Source: Herminiimonas arsenitoxidans
Lineage (GTDB): Bacteria > Pseudomonadota > Gammaproteobacteria > Burkholderiales > Burkholderiaceae_D
NCBI RefSeq assembly: GCF_900130075.1
Contig: NZ_LT671418.1
Location: 1,488,001 to 1,552,000 of the forward strand
Reading direction: 5' to 3'
DNA length: 64,000 nucleotides
How positions within the stretch are numbered: the stretch's first letter is position 1; the number at the start of each line of letters is the position of its first letter. Positions 26,865 to 36,160 of the stretch are shown here, one piece after another. The position numbers and the translations under genes are program-made. The notes below the pieces were generated by a model that saw only the letters and a program-made list of their open reading frames with translations, was not told the origin of the DNA and did not search any database.

Positions 26865-27179
26865 ATGACTACTCAATTCGATAACGTTTCCGTCGTCAAA
26901 AAAGCCAATATCTATTTCGATGGCAAATGCGTGTCACACACCGTGCTGTTCGCTGACGGCACCAAGAAAACCATCGGCATCATTTTCCCATCGACGTTGA
27001 AATTCAACACCGGTGCTGCAGAAATCATGGAATTGAATGCAGGCAAATGCCGCATTCGTCTGGCTGGCGCAACTGACTGGAATACCTATGAAGGCGGCCA
27101 GCAATTCGAAGTACCGGCAAACTCGAGCTTCGATATTGAAACGGTAGACACACTGGACTACGTTTGCCATTTCATCTGA
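26865..27179 (+). CDS. ppnP: Pyrimidine/purine nucleoside phosphorylase (PpnP, DUF1255)
   Basis: 104 residues, a single cupin-like beta barrel ([29 protein letters not shown]), full length for the family. E. coli PpnP phosphorolyses several nucleosides to free base and ribose-1-phosphate. It lies 26 bp after argG and ahead of a strong terminator, so it is the last gene of an argF-argG-ppnP transcript; the link to arginine synthesis is unexplained. Confidence 0.92.
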   Translation: MTTQFDNVSVVKKANIYFDGKCVSHTVLFADGTKKTIGIIFPSTLKFNTGAAEIMELNAGKCRIRLAGATDWNTYEGGQQFEVPANSSFDIETVDTLDYVCHFI

Positions 27180-27210
27180 TGCGTTTAATAAGACGTATAA
27201 GACTCAAATA

Positions 27211-27237
27211 AAAAAGCCCGGACTATCCGGGCTTTTT
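27211..27237 (+). terminator. Rho-independent terminator after ppnP
   Basis: 12 bp perfect stem AAAAAGCCCGGA / TCCGGGCTTTTT with a CTA loop, ending the argF-argG-ppnP unit. Confidence 0.92.
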
Positions 27238-27280
27238 GCTAAGGACAACCTTATTCAGATTAGCGCGCAGGTCTTCTACT

Positions 27281-27286
27281 TATAAT
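27281..27286 (+). promoter_or_regulatory. Candidate -10 box upstream of the hydantoinase-like gene
   Basis: A perfect TATAAT, with TTAGCG 15 nt upstream as a poor -35. It would give a leader of about 115 nt containing an imperfect hairpin with arms CGCTGG (27316-27321) and CCAGCG (27350-27355). Confidence 0.35.
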
Positions 27287-27408
27287 AGATGCTGCATTAA
27301 AAATCAGGCGCTAGCCGCTGGTTTGAATTGACGATTTAAATTGATACAGCCAGCGCGATTCTGTCAGCTCGATAGCCTCGCTGGACCTACTTCCCAAGAA
27401 AGAAATAT

Positions 27409-29079
27409 ATGATCCTTGGCATTGATGTGGGCGGCACCCATACCGATTCGGTATTGATGCACAACCGCAAAATCATCCGCAAGTCCAAAGTATTGACCGA
27501 CAAGAATGATATTTTAGGTTGCGTGATGCGCGCGACCCAAGCTGTCGCGAATGCTGACGATATTAAGCAGCTGCAGCGCATCGTGCTCAGCACCACGATT
27601 TCCACCAATGCCGTGGCACAGAACCAGCTCGATCCAGTCGGCCTGATAGTGATGAACGGACCTGGCGTTTCTCCCAAAGATTTGCCTCTCGCCGACAAGA
27701 CGCATCTGATTGCCGGCTATATGAACCATCGCGGGATAGAAGCCGAAGCGCTGGAAGACGATGAACTGGAAGCGCTGAAACAGCAATTCCGCGCAGACAA
27801 GATTGAAAACCTGGCCGTGATCGGCAAGTTCTCTACCCGCAATCCGGTGCATGAACAAGAAGTCGGTGCCTGGTTCGCGGATCAAGCCAACCATGTTTCG
27901 CTCGGCCACCACCAATCCGGCGTACTGAATTTCCCGCGCCGCATAGCTACCACTTATCTGAACGCTGCGATCTGGCGTCTGCACAGCCGCATGGTCGACC
28001 AGCTCGCCAGCTATCTGCAAGAACTCGCGGTCGATGTGCCGCTCTTCATCCTAAAGGCGGATGGCGGCACCATAGGCATACAGCAATCCCGTAACTATCC
28101 AGTGCAAACCATTCTGTCCGGACCGGCTGCCACCATCATGGGTGTACTACCTTTCGTCTCGTCCACACTGGATTCGGTATCGATAGACGTCGGCGGCACC
28201 ACGACCGACATCGCGTTATTCGCTGATGGCGCGCCACTGTTGGAGCCGCAAGGCGTAGAGATAGAAGGACACAAAACGCTGATCCGCGGCTTACTCACGC
28301 ATTCAATGGCACTCGGTGGCGACAGCCATGTGCAGGTTGTGAACAGCGCACTGCAGATAGGCCCAGAACGCAAGGGTTCGGCGATGGCCTTCGATGGCCC
28401 GGTACCGACCCCGACCGATGCCCTGATCACCCTCGGCCTGGCCGCTATCGGCGACAAGGCCAAGGCTTTGCAGGCAATGGAAAGCCTGGCCAGCGCATTG
28501 AAGCAAACACCGCAGCAAGTAGCGCAAGCCATCGTTGACAGCATGTGCGCCAGCATAGCCGCCAAGGTCACGCAAATGATTGCCGAGGTCAACAGCAAGC
28601 CGGTCTACACCATCCATGAACTGCTGGAAGGAAAAGTACTGAACCCGCAGCAATTGATCGCGGTCGGTGGCCCTGCTCCGTATATCGCCACACAGGTAGG
28701 CGCATTGCTGGCCATGCCGGCGCTGGTGCCGCAGGATTCCGAAGTGATCAATGCCAGCGGTGCCGCGATGGCGCGTACCACGGTCGAATTGAATCTGCTA
28801 GCCGATACCGAATCGCAGCAACTGACCTTTGCCGAAGATGGCCGCAAGATGCAAATCTCCGCGCGCGCCACGGTCGATGACGTATGCGAAATCGGCAAGG
28901 AAAGATTGCTGGAAATCGCCAAGGCTGCCGGTGCACGTGACGAAGACCTCGAAGTCGAAGTCGCTGACTGCCAGTCCTTCAACGTCATCCATGGTTATGC
29001 AACTACTGGCAAAAACATCCGCGTCCGGCTGCAGATCAAACCCGGTCTGATCAAACAAGTAAATGAGCAAGTGCAATGA
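27409..29079 (+). CDS. Hydantoinase/oxoprolinase-family (HyuA-like) ASKHA protein
   Basis: 556 residues. Two phosphate-binding motifs of the actin/Hsp70-like ATPase fold are visible: GIDVGGTHTDSVL at residues 4-16 and SIDVGGTTTDIALF near 262. The C-terminal region (about 490-556) resembles the small domain of HyuA-type subunits. Family members hydrolyse cyclic imides or amides such as hydantoins and 5-oxoproline, usually with ATP and a HyuB partner. No HyuB is present; instead the next gene, overlapping by 4 nt (ATGA), encodes an HDAC-family hydrolase. A two-step opening and hydrolysis of a cyclic amide is possible; the substrate is unknown. Ribosome site weak. Confidence 0.85.
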   Translation: MILGIDVGGTHTDSVLMHNRKIIRKSKVLTDKNDILGCVMRATQAVANADDIKQLQRIVLSTTISTNAVAQNQLDPVGLIVMNGPGVSPKDLPLADKTHLIAGYMNHRGIEAEALEDDELEALKQQFRADKIENLAVIGKFSTRNPVHEQEVGAWFADQANHVSLGHHQSGVLNFPRRIATTYLNAAIWRLHSRMVDQLASYLQELAVDVPLFILKADGGTIGIQQSRNYPVQTILSGPAATIMGVLPFVSSTLDSVSIDVGGTTTDIALFADGAPLLEPQGVEIEGHKTLIRGLLTHSMALGGDSHVQVVNSALQIGPERKGSAMAFDGPVPTPTDALITLGLAAIGDKAKALQAMESLASALKQTPQQVAQAIVDSMCASIAAKVTQMIAEVNSKPVYTIHELLEGKVLNPQQLIAVGGPAPYIATQVGALLAMPALVPQDSEVINASGAAMARTTVELNLLADTESQQLTFAEDGRKMQISARATVDDVCEIGKERLLEIAKAAGARDEDLEVEVADCQSFNVIHGYATTGKNIRVRLQIKPGLIKQVNEQVQ

Positions 29080-30404
29080 ACAAGCGTGAGGAAGACATCG
29101 TGAAGAAAAAAACAGGATTGGTATTTTTTCCGGCATTTGATTATGCGATTTCACCTACGCATCCGGAGCGTGAAGAACGGCTGTTGTACACGCAGGATCA
29201 GGTATTTGAAGAAGGCCTGCTGGACTTCGACAATATCAAGGAATTCAAACCCGGCGTCGCTACCGCGGAAGACATCCAGCGCGTGCACTTTTGCGTGCCT
29301 GGTATAGATGAGATCGTCCATGCTTCGCACCTGATCGCCGTCGGCGGCTGCATTACCGCAGCAGACAAGGTGATGACCAAGGAAGTCGACAACGCGTTTG
29401 CACTGGTGCGCCCTTGCGGTCACCATTCATTCCGTGTCGTGCATGGCAGCCGTGGCTTTTGCACGCTGAACATGGAAGCGATCATGGTCGAGTACATCCG
29501 CCATAAATATGGCGTGAAGAAAATTGCGATCGTCGATACCGATTGCCATCACGGCGATGGCTCACAGGATATTTTCTGGCACGATCCGAATACGCTCTTC
29601 ATCTCCATGCATCAGGATGGCCGCACACTTTACCCGGGTTCCGGCTTTGCCGACGAGCTAGGTGGCCCGAATGCTTTCGGCACCACCATCAACCTGCCGA
29701 TGCCACCGGATACCTGCGAAGAGGGCTTCCTCTACGTGCTGGATGAAATCGTCATGCCTATTCTGGACGAATTCAAACCAGACCTGATCATCAACTCGGC
29801 CGGGCAAGATAATCATTACTCCGATCCGATCACCAATATGAAATTCACCGCGCATGGTTATGCCGTACTCAACCAGCGCCTGAAGCCGGACCTCGCGGTA
29901 TTGGAAGGCGGTTACTCGATCGAAACCGCACTGCCCTACATCAATACCGGCATCATCCTGGCGATGGCAGGCATGGATTTCAGCCATATCCAGGAACCGG
30001 ACTACGACGCGGAAAGCCAGAAGCAGCCGGCCAACATTACTGCCTACTTGGAAAAATTGAAGGATGCGACCTTCCATCACTGGAACAATCGTCACGTGCT
30101 ACGTGAGCAAGTCTATCCGGAACAGGAATTCCACAAGCGCAGCATGGATGTCTACTACGATACTGATGGTATCCGCGAAACCATCAATGAAACGGTACGT
30201 TCCTGTCCGGATTGCGGCGGTACTGTGGTAATTGATTCACGCTGCGACGATACGCACAATCACATCCTCGCGGTACAGATCCCGCGTTATGTCTGCGCAC
30301 CTTGCCGTGCTTATGGTGAAGAGCAATATGCGAATGCGACCATCGGACGCTACACGCAAGTCTTCCTGCAAGACAAGGACAAGGATATTTATTTGTCCAA
30401 GTAA
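29076..30404 (+). CDS. Histone-deacetylase-family amidohydrolase with C-terminal zinc ribbon
   Basis: 442 residues; the start overlaps the preceding stop (ATGA). The HDAC/acetylpolyamine amidohydrolase core covers about 13-340: His116-His117 in RPCGHHSFR, zinc ligands D156 and H158 in VDTDCHHGDG, D245 in SAGQDNHYSD and the GGYS loop. The usual SAGFDAH is changed to SAGQDNH. Residues 377-410 add a CPDC...CAPC four-Cys zinc ribbon not present in typical bacterial deacetylases. It probably removes an acyl group from an amide nitrogen in the cytoplasm. Tight coupling to the HyuA-like gene suggests one pathway or complex. A GTG at 29100 is an alternative start. Confidence 0.87.
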   Translation: MNKREEDIVKKKTGLVFFPAFDYAISPTHPEREERLLYTQDQVFEEGLLDFDNIKEFKPGVATAEDIQRVHFCVPGIDEIVHASHLIAVGGCITAADKVMTKEVDNAFALVRPCGHHSFRVVHGSRGFCTLNMEAIMVEYIRHKYGVKKIAIVDTDCHHGDGSQDIFWHDPNTLFISMHQDGRTLYPGSGFADELGGPNAFGTTINLPMPPDTCEEGFLYVLDEIVMPILDEFKPDLIINSAGQDNHYSDPITNMKFTAHGYAVLNQRLKPDLAVLEGGYSIETALPYINTGIILAMAGMDFSHIQEPDYDAESQKQPANITAYLEKLKDATFHHWNNRHVLREQVYPEQEFHKRSMDVYYDTDGIRETINETVRSCPDCGGTVVIDSRCDDTHNHILAVQIPRYVCAPCRAYGEEQYANATIGRYTQVFLQDKDKDIYLSK

Positions 30405-30437
30405 GGGGCTAAGTAAGGCTTCTTAAGCAATACAGAT

Positions 30438-30475
30438 AGAGTGCCGGTTCAGCTTGAACCGGCACTCTTTTTTTT
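30438..30475. terminator. Rho-independent terminator
   Basis: 13 bp stem AGAGTGCCGGTTC / GAACCGGCACTCT, 4-5 nt loop, then a run of eight or more T's. Ends the HyuA-like/HDAC unit. Confidence 0.93.
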
Positions 30476-30479
30476 GCAG

Positions 30480-30797
30480 CTATCCTGCATTTCCCAATGC
30501 ATGCAGTACATCACTGCCGTAAGGCGACAGCAACCAGCCTACAACAGCGCAATGCAGTAGCACCGTCACCCAGTAAATACGTTGGAAGTTGGCCTTGCCA
30601 GTTTTATGCCGCAGGAATTTTTGCGCCAACCAGCCACCAGGCCAACCGCCAAGAAAATCCAGCAAGTGCAGATTGTTTTCGCTGATCCGCCACTCCCCTT
30701 TGCGCGCGGCCGATTTATCGATCGCATAAGCGACAAAGCTCAATAAGCTGAGCGCAAAATAGCTACCGACTACCGGCAATAAAATTTTCGTATCCAT
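30480..30797 (-). CDS. DUF1294 small membrane protein
   Basis: 105 residues with three hydrophobic segments and the family signature LHLLDFLGGWPGGWLAQ followed by FRxxTGK-like LRHKTGKANFQ. Function of DUF1294 is unknown. It lies downstream of murB on the same strand with a 55 bp gap. Confidence 0.88.
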   Translation of the reverse strand: MDTKILLPVVGSYFALSLLSFVAYAIDKSAARKGEWRISENNLHLLDFLGGWPGGWLAQKFLRHKTGKANFQRIYWVTVLLHCAVVGWLLSPYGSDVLHALGNAG

Positions 30798-30852
30798 TCT
30801 TTGCTTCTAAAATTTATTGCTGAAGTTTACTTCCGAAGTTTGTTTCGGCAGA

Positions 30853-31881
30853 TCAAAGGAAGATAGGTTCAGGTTCCAGTTGCACATCGAAACGTTGTGC
30901 TACATCGGCCTGAATGGCTGCCGCCAATTGCGCGATCTCGGCACCACTGGCACCGCCGCGATTTACCAATACCAGCGCCTGATTTTCATAAACGCCAGCA
31001 GCACCAGCAGTCTTGCCCTTCCAGCCGCACTGGTCTATCAACCAGCCCGCCGCCAGTTTGACGCTGCCATCAGGCTGCGCATAATTCACCATCTGCGGAT
31101 AGCGCTGCAACAAGGCATCACGCTGCGCTGTCGTCACGACAGGATTCTTGAAGAAACTGCCAGCATTACCTATCACTGCTGGATCCGGCAGTTTGCGCGT
31201 ACGTATCGCAATCACGGCAGCACTAATGTCTTGCGCCGTCGGCTGCGTAATCGAGCGTGCAGCCAATTCATTCGTTACATCGGCGTAACGAAGGTTCGGC
31301 TGCCATTGCTTGGGTAAAGCGAAGGTCACATCCAGCACCACGGCTCTATCGCGCAAACGATGCTTGAAGACGCTATCGCGGTAACCAAACATGCACTCTG
31401 CTTTGTTCAACGTCGTTTGCTCGCCTGTTTCAAAATCAAACAGCGTCAAGGAATGGAAAAGGTCTTTAATCTCGATTCCATACGCGCCGATATTCTGTAT
31501 CGGCGCAGCGCCAACGCTACCGGGAATCAGCGACAAGTTTTCCAGACCACCCAAGCCATGTGCCAGCGTCCATTGCACGAACTGATGCCAGTTCTCGCCC
31601 GCCGCAGCCCGTACATAGGTCGCATCTGCATCTTCGTCAACGATTTCTATGCCCTTGATGCCGACATGCAGCACCAGCCCAGGAAAATCCCGTGTCAAAA
31701 GAATATTGCTGCCGCCACCCAATACCAAGCGCGGCATGGCAACAAGATCGGTATCACGCTTAACGTCTTGCAAGGTATCAACTGACGTAACCGGAAGATA
31801 GGCATGCGCGCTCGCCTGCACCCCAAAGGTGTTAAGGTCGCGCAAGGAAAAATTGTACTGAACGGGTAAAGAATGGGTCAT
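30853..31881 (-). CDS. murB: UDP-N-acetylenolpyruvoylglucosamine reductase
   Basis: 342 residues, type I MurB. Reduces the enolpyruvyl ether with NADPH/FAD to make UDP-MurNAc. FAD-binding VLGGGSNIL and [20 protein letters not shown], the catalytic-Ser region [10 protein letters not shown] and the C-terminal catalytic Glu in LEPEPIFL are visible. Divergent from yajQ. Confidence 0.96.
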   Translation of the reverse strand: MTHSLPVQYNFSLRDLNTFGVQASAHAYLPVTSVDTLQDVKRDTDLVAMPRLVLGGGSNILLTRDFPGLVLHVGIKGIEIVDEDADATYVRAAAGENWHQFVQWTLAHGLGGLENLSLIPGSVGAAPIQNIGAYGIEIKDLFHSLTLFDFETGEQTTLNKAECMFGYRDSVFKHRLRDRAVVLDVTFALPKQWQPNLRYADVTNELAARSITQPTAQDISAAVIAIRTRKLPDPAVIGNAGSFFKNPVVTTAQRDALLQRYPQMVNYAQPDGSVKLAAGWLIDQCGWKGKTAGAAGVYENQALVLVNRGGASGAEIAQLAAAIQADVAQRFDVQLEPEPIFL

Positions 31882-32005
31882 AGTGGGCGATTATAATCGT
31901 AGCTCTAGCCCCTCGGTTTTTTGTCCGTTAGAATGGCAGCCAAACCGAATAAACAACAGGCTTTCGCCGGCCTCCTGCCGCGAGCCAAGCAAGAAGGAAA
32001 TCACC

Positions 32006-32491
32006 ATGCCATCATTTGATACCGTGTCCGAAGCCAATATGGTTGAAGTAAAAAATGCCGTCGATCAGGCAGGCAAGGAAATCACGACCCGCTTCGACTT
32101 CAAGGGTAGCGATGCCCGCGTCGAACTAAAGGACCGCGACCTGACCGCGTATGCAGATTCCGAATTTCAGTTGAATCAAGTGCTGGACGTCCTGACCAAC
32201 AAGCTGGTTAAACGCAATGTCGATGTACGCTTCCTTGACCGCGGCAAAATTGAAAAAATCGGTGGCGACAAGGTCAAGCAAGTCATCAAGATCAAAAATG
32301 GCATCGAAACCGAAGCTGCCAAGAAAATCGTACGCATCATCAAGGACAGCAAGATGAAAGTACAAGCCAGCATCCAGGGCGACGCCGTACGCGTCACTGG
32401 TGCCAAGCGCGACGACTTGCAAGCGGCGATGGCGATGCTGCGCAAGGAAGTGGCTGACCTGCCACTGGAATTCAATAACTTCCGCGACTAA
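32006..32491 (+). CDS. yajQ: YajQ-family nucleotide-binding protein (c-di-GMP effector candidate)
   Basis: 161 residues from the ATG at 32006 (AAGGAAATC upstream). Typical start [19 protein letters not shown] and ferredoxin-like repeat with RFDFKGSDA. Members bind c-di-GMP in Xanthomonas and Pseudomonas and also RNA/nucleotides. The frame is open upstream to 31883 but that part is not conserved. Confidence 0.94.
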   Translation: MPSFDTVSEANMVEVKNAVDQAGKEITTRFDFKGSDARVELKDRDLTAYADSEFQLNQVLDVLTNKLVKRNVDVRFLDRGKIEKIGGDKVKQVIKIKNGIETEAAKKIVRIIKDSKMKVQASIQGDAVRVTGAKRDDLQAAMAMLRKEVADLPLEFNNFRD

Positions 32492-32534
32492 TCATCTGCA
32501 AGCGGCAAGCAGTTCATTCAAGCCCAGGCTATCC

Positions 32535-33167
32535 ATGAAAACATCACTGCTTGCCGTCCTGCTCTGCCTCAGCGCCTTGCAGGTGCAGGCCGCTGACATC
32601 AGCGTAGTGGGCCTGTTCCCCGGCAAAGCCGTGCTAGTCATAGACGGCGGCTCACCGAAAACCTATTCCATCGGGAGCACCGTCAGTTCCGGCATCACGC
32701 TGGTCGATGTGAATCAGACCACCGCTACCTTTGATAGCAACGGCAAAAAACAGCGTATCGATATTGGTGGCCACGTCAATCGCGCAACGCCATCCGGTGC
32801 CAGCAGCGTTACCTTGCAAGCCGACTCACGCGGTCACTTCCTGGTACAAGGACAAATCAACGGTGGCACCATGCGCATGCTGGTCGATACCGGCGCGTCG
32901 ATGATTTCACTCTCTGCTTCCGATGCCAGACGGTTGGGTATCGATTACAAGAAAGGCCGCCAAGCCTACGTCAATACAGCGAACGGCACAATTCCCGCCT
33001 ATCAAGTCATGCTGAACACAGTCAAAGTCGGTGACATCGTGCTCAATCAGGTGGAAGCACTAGTGCAAGAAAACGAGCTAGGCTTCGCCCTGCTCGGCAT
33101 GTCCTTCTTAAAGCGTACCGAGATGCGACGCGAAGGCGAACAAATGATGTTGACCAAGCGTTTTTAA
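32535..33167 (+). CDS. Periplasmic retropepsin-like aspartic protease (TIGR02281-type)
   Basis: 210 residues from the ATG at 32535, with a Sec signal peptide (LLAVLLCLSALQVQAA, cleavage near residue 20). A beta-rich N-terminal region is followed at about 105-205 by a single retropepsin-like domain with the active-site triad MLVDTGAS and the flap-distal GMSFLKR. As in retropepsins it would need to dimerise. It follows yajQ after 43 bp and ends at a terminator. Substrate unknown. Confidence 0.87.
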   Translation: MKTSLLAVLLCLSALQVQAADISVVGLFPGKAVLVIDGGSPKTYSIGSTVSSGITLVDVNQTTATFDSNGKKQRIDIGGHVNRATPSGASSVTLQADSRGHFLVQGQINGGTMRMLVDTGASMISLSASDARRLGIDYKKGRQAYVNTANGTIPAYQVMLNTVKVGDIVLNQVEALVQENELGFALLGMSFLKRTEMRREGEQMMLTKRF

Positions 33168-33182
33168 TATTACGGACAATAA

Positions 33183-33212
33183 AAAATGGGCGCTGAATTC
33201 AGCGCCCATTTT
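33183..33212. terminator. Bidirectional terminator between protease and DAHP synthase genes
   Basis: Long stem AAAATGGGCGCTG / CAGCGCCCATTTT around a small AATT loop. It sits between convergent genes ending at 33167 and 33231. Confidence 0.88.
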
Positions 33213-33230
33213 CATTTCAGCTCAAGTACA

Positions 33231-34298
33231 TCAAGCGTCTGGATCTTTGACGTGACGACGTTGTTTGACCGCTTCAGCCAAACCTTCCAGCACGCCCAAG
33301 CTTTCTTCCCAGCTAATGCAACCATCGGTTACCGACTGGCCATAGGTCAATTCTTTACCTGGAATCAGATCCTGACGACCAGCAACCAGATGCGATTCGA
33401 CCATCACACCGACGATACGTGTATCGCCGCCTGCAACTTGTTTGGCAATATCGGCACATACCGGGATTTGGTTTTCCGGCTTCTTCGAGCTATTCGCGTG
33501 CGAAGTATCGATCATCAGACGCGAAGCCAGTCCGTTCGACGCGATATCCTTGCATGCCTGTTCCACGCTGGCAGCATCGTAGTTAGGCGTTTTACCGCCG
33601 CGCAGGATGATGTGGCAATCTTCATTGCCGAGCGTGGAAACAATCGCGGAGTGACCGCCCTTGGTTACTGACAAGAAGTGATGCGGCTGCGAAGCGGCCT
33701 TGATTGCATCAACGGCGATCTTCACATTGCCATCGGTACCGTTCTTGAAGCCGACCGGGCACGACAGGCCGGACGCCAGTTCGCGATGAACTTGCGACTC
33801 AGTCGTACGTGCACCGATTGCGCCCCAGCTGATCAGATCGGCGATGTATTGCGGGCTGATCACGTCAAGGAATTCGGTACCGGCTGGCAGGCCAAGCTCG
33901 TTGATGTTCAACAGCAGTTCACGTGCGATACGCAAGCCATCATTGATGCGGAAGCTATTGTCCATGAAAGGATCGTTGATCAAGCCTTTCCAGCCAACCG
34001 TGGTACGTGGTTTTTCGAAATAGACACGCATCACGATTTCCAATTCGCCGGCGAAGCGTGCGCGCTCTTTCACCAGTCGATTTGCATATTCCATCGCAGC
34101 TTTGGTGTCGTGTATCGAACATGGTCCGATCACAACCATCAAGCGATCATCTTGTCCGTGCAAAATCCGATGCAGTGCAATGCGCGCATTGGCTGCAGTC
34201 GTTTCTGCTTTATCGGAGATGCCGAGCTCACGAATTAAATGGGATGGTGGCGTCAGTTCTTTCATTTCTCGAATCCGTAAATCATCTGTGCGTGGCAT
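33231..34298 (-). CDS. aroG: 3-deoxy-7-phosphoheptulonate (DAHP) synthase, class I
   Basis: 355 residues. First committed step of aromatic amino acid synthesis: PEP plus erythrose-4-phosphate to DAHP, metal dependent. Motifs are VVIGPCSIHD, KPRTTVGWKGLINDP, GARTTESQVHRE and IMLRGGKTPN-like HIILRGGKTPN. The N-terminus (RIREMKELTPP) is of the feedback-regulated AroF/AroG/AroH type; which amino acid inhibits it cannot be read here. The start has GGAG eight bases upstream. The transcript leader contains a terminator hairpin and a short Phe/Tyr-rich open frame, arguing for attenuation by charged tRNA-Phe/Tyr. Confidence 0.94.
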   Translation of the reverse strand: MPRTDDLRIREMKELTPPSHLIRELGISDKAETTAANARIALHRILHGQDDRLMVVIGPCSIHDTKAAMEYANRLVKERARFAGELEIVMRVYFEKPRTTVGWKGLINDPFMDNSFRINDGLRIARELLLNINELGLPAGTEFLDVISPQYIADLISWGAIGARTTESQVHRELASGLSCPVGFKNGTDGNVKIAVDAIKAASQPHHFLSVTKGGHSAIVSTLGNEDCHIILRGGKTPNYDAASVEQACKDIASNGLASRLMIDTSHANSSKKPENQIPVCADIAKQVAGGDTRIVGVMVESHLVAGRQDLIPGKELTYGQSVTDGCISWEESLGVLEGLAEAVKQRRHVKDPDA

Positions 34299-34333
34299 GT
34301 TTTTCTCCGGTCAAAAATCTGTTCTGCAAAAAT

Positions 34334-34361
34334 AAAAAACCGCCATCGCGGGCGGTTTTTT
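34334..34361 (-). terminator. Attenuator hairpin in the DAHP synthase leader
   Basis: Perfect 11 bp stem AAAAAACCGCC / GGCGGTTTTTT with a 6 nt loop, followed on the minus strand by ATTTTT, ending 35 nt before the DAHP synthase ATG. A terminator between promoter and gene only makes sense as an attenuator. Its 5' arm contains ACCGCC, complementary to GGCGGT at 34411-34416, which could form a competing antiterminator. Confidence 0.75.
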
Positions 34362-34431
34362 AAAGAATTTCGGTTTAAGCTTTTTTTACCTGCGCGCTTA
34401 CCGCTTCTCCACCGCCGTTGGGCTGGAATAG

Positions 34432-34470
34432 CTAAAGTAAAAATAAAATTGGAAGCGCGAAGAAGTCATG
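34432..34470 (-). CDS. Putative Phe/Tyr leader peptide of the DAHP synthase gene
   Basis: A 12-codon open frame, MTSSRFQFYFLL then TAG, with four aromatic codons in five (Phe, Gln, Phe, Tyr, Phe). It lies about 70 nt before the attenuator hairpin and 134 nt before the DAHP synthase start. CGCGCTT inside it (34454-34460) is complementary to AAGCGCG at 34393-34399, a possible 1:2 stem that a ribosome stalled on the aromatic codons would cover. No strong ribosome site is visible before its ATG, the main weakness. Confidence 0.6.
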   Translation of the reverse strand, partial: HDFFALPILFLL

Positions 34471-34588
34471 TTTTTTACTGGTAGTACATTTATCTGTCAG
34501 TAATAGTGCAATAAATCAGCCGATTTGGCAAGCAAAGTGCTAAAAACGCGTGATAGATATGGCAACTATGGCTTGAATACCAACACTA

Positions 34589-36049
34589 TCAAGCCGTACC
34601 GCCCACCGTAACACCGTCGATACGCAAGGTTGGTTGACCAACACCAACCGGCACGCTCTGCCCTTCTTTGCCGCAAACACCGACGCCACTATCGAGACTC
34701 ATGTCGTTACCTATCATCGACACACGATTCAATACATCAGGACCGTTACCGATCAGAGTTGCACCTTTGACCGGATACGTGACCTTGCCGTTTTCAATCA
34801 TGTACGCTTCGCTTGCCGAGAAGACGAACTTGCCGTTAGTGATGTCGACCTGACCACCGCCAAAGTTCACTGCATACAAACCGTTCTTTACCGAGGCAAG
34901 AATTTCTGCCGGATCCTTGTCGCCACCGAGCATATAAGTATTCGTCATACGCGGCATAGGCAAGTGCGCAAACGACTCACGGCGTGCATTACCGGTGACC
35001 GGCATTTTCATCAGACGCGCATTCATCGTGTCTTGAATATAGCCTTTCAGGATGCCGTCCTCGATCAAGGTCGTGCATTGCGTCGGATTACCTTCATCGT
35101 CGATATTCAATGAGCCGCGACGATCTGCAATAGTGCCGTCATCGACCACAGTCACGCCTTTAGCCGCTACACGCTCACCGATACGACCGGAGAATGCGCT
35201 GGAACCCTTGCGATTGAAATCGCCTTCCAAGCCATGGCCGATCGCTTCATGCAGCAACACGCCTGGCCAACCAGGTCCGAGCACGACTGTCATCGGACCG
35301 GCAGGTGCAGGGCGGGCTTCGAGATTCACCAATGCTGAAGCAACTGCTTCGCTCGCATATTTTTCCAGCAACTCATCGCTGAAATAGCCATAGCTGTAGC
35401 GACCACCGCCACCGCTGGAGCCCATTTCGCGGCGGCCATTTTGTTCGGCGATCACTGTGATCGATACACGGACCAGTGGACGAATATCAGCCGCCAGCAC
35501 GCCGTCGCTACGTACCACGAGGACGACATCGTATTCGCCAGCGAGGCCAGCCATCACTTGCACGACGCGTGGATCTTTTGCGCGTGCGATGCGTTCTATT
35601 TTTTCCAGCAGTTTTACTTTTTCAGTTGCGTCTAGCGAAGTCAGTGGATCGTTAGGTAAATACAAATCACGGCCACCCACTTGTTGTATCGCTGAAGCGA
35701 CTTTGATCTTGCCTGCGCCTTGACGCGCAATCGTGCGCGTTGCCAGTGCGGCTTCAGTCAGTGCACGCTCAGAAATTTCATCCGAATACGAGAAAGCTGT
35801 CTTATCGCCAGATACTGCACGCACGCCGACACCTTGATCAATGGAGAAGCTACCGGTCTTGACGATGCCTTCTTCCAGACTCCAGCCTTCACTCTTGGTG
35901 AATTGAAAATACAAATCTGCATAGTCAACGCGATGCGTAAACATCGTACCCAGTGTTTTGATCAGGATGGATTCATCCAGGCCAAAAGGTGTCAACAACA
36001 CATCACGGGCAACGGCTAGCGTTTTAAGATTTGGTTCAAATGGAGTCAT
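34589..36049 (-). CDS. tldD: Metalloprotease TldD
   Basis: About 486 residues from the ATG at 36049; a GTG at 36067 extends it by six. Forms with TldE (PmbA) a zinc protease that processes unfolded peptides and some natural products. The TldD metal site [11 protein letters not shown] is visible near the middle, with [11 protein letters not shown] and the C-terminal [11 protein letters not shown]. It is preceded on the same strand by the nitrilase-family gene and yhdP, an order seen widely in beta- and gammaproteobacteria. Confidence 0.95.
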   Translation of the reverse strand: MTPFEPNLKTLAVARDVLLTPFGLDESILIKTLGTMFTHRVDYADLYFQFTKSEGWSLEEGIVKTGSFSIDQGVGVRAVSGDKTAFSYSDEISERALTEAALATRTIARQGAGKIKVASAIQQVGGRDLYLPNDPLTSLDATEKVKLLEKIERIARAKDPRVVQVMAGLAGEYDVVLVVRSDGVLAADIRPLVRVSITVIAEQNGRREMGSSGGGGRYSYGYFSDELLEKYASEAVASALVNLEARPAPAGPMTVVLGPGWPGVLLHEAIGHGLEGDFNRKGSSAFSGRIGERVAAKGVTVVDDGTIADRRGSLNIDDEGNPTQCTTLIEDGILKGYIQDTMNARLMKMPVTGNARRESFAHLPMPRMTNTYMLGGDKDPAEILASVKNGLYAVNFGGGQVDITNGKFVFSASEAYMIENGKVTYPVKGATLIGNGPDVLNRVSMIGNDMSLDSGVGVCGKEGQSVPVGVGQPTLRIDGVTVGGTA

Positions 36050-36160
36050 TGTGTCTTTGCCATTCACGCTTCATGCGCGAAGAAAATTGATTCGAATTAA
36101 TGCTGATAAGCGAATTGTAGAGCATATGACCGTACTACCCTGCATGTACTGTTACTTGTA

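Noticed and set aside
34476..34490. MYYQ mini-frame just upstream of the putative leader peptide as the real leader
   Set aside because: Only four codons with two Tyr and no ribosome site; kept as a note in the attenuator finding, not as a feature.
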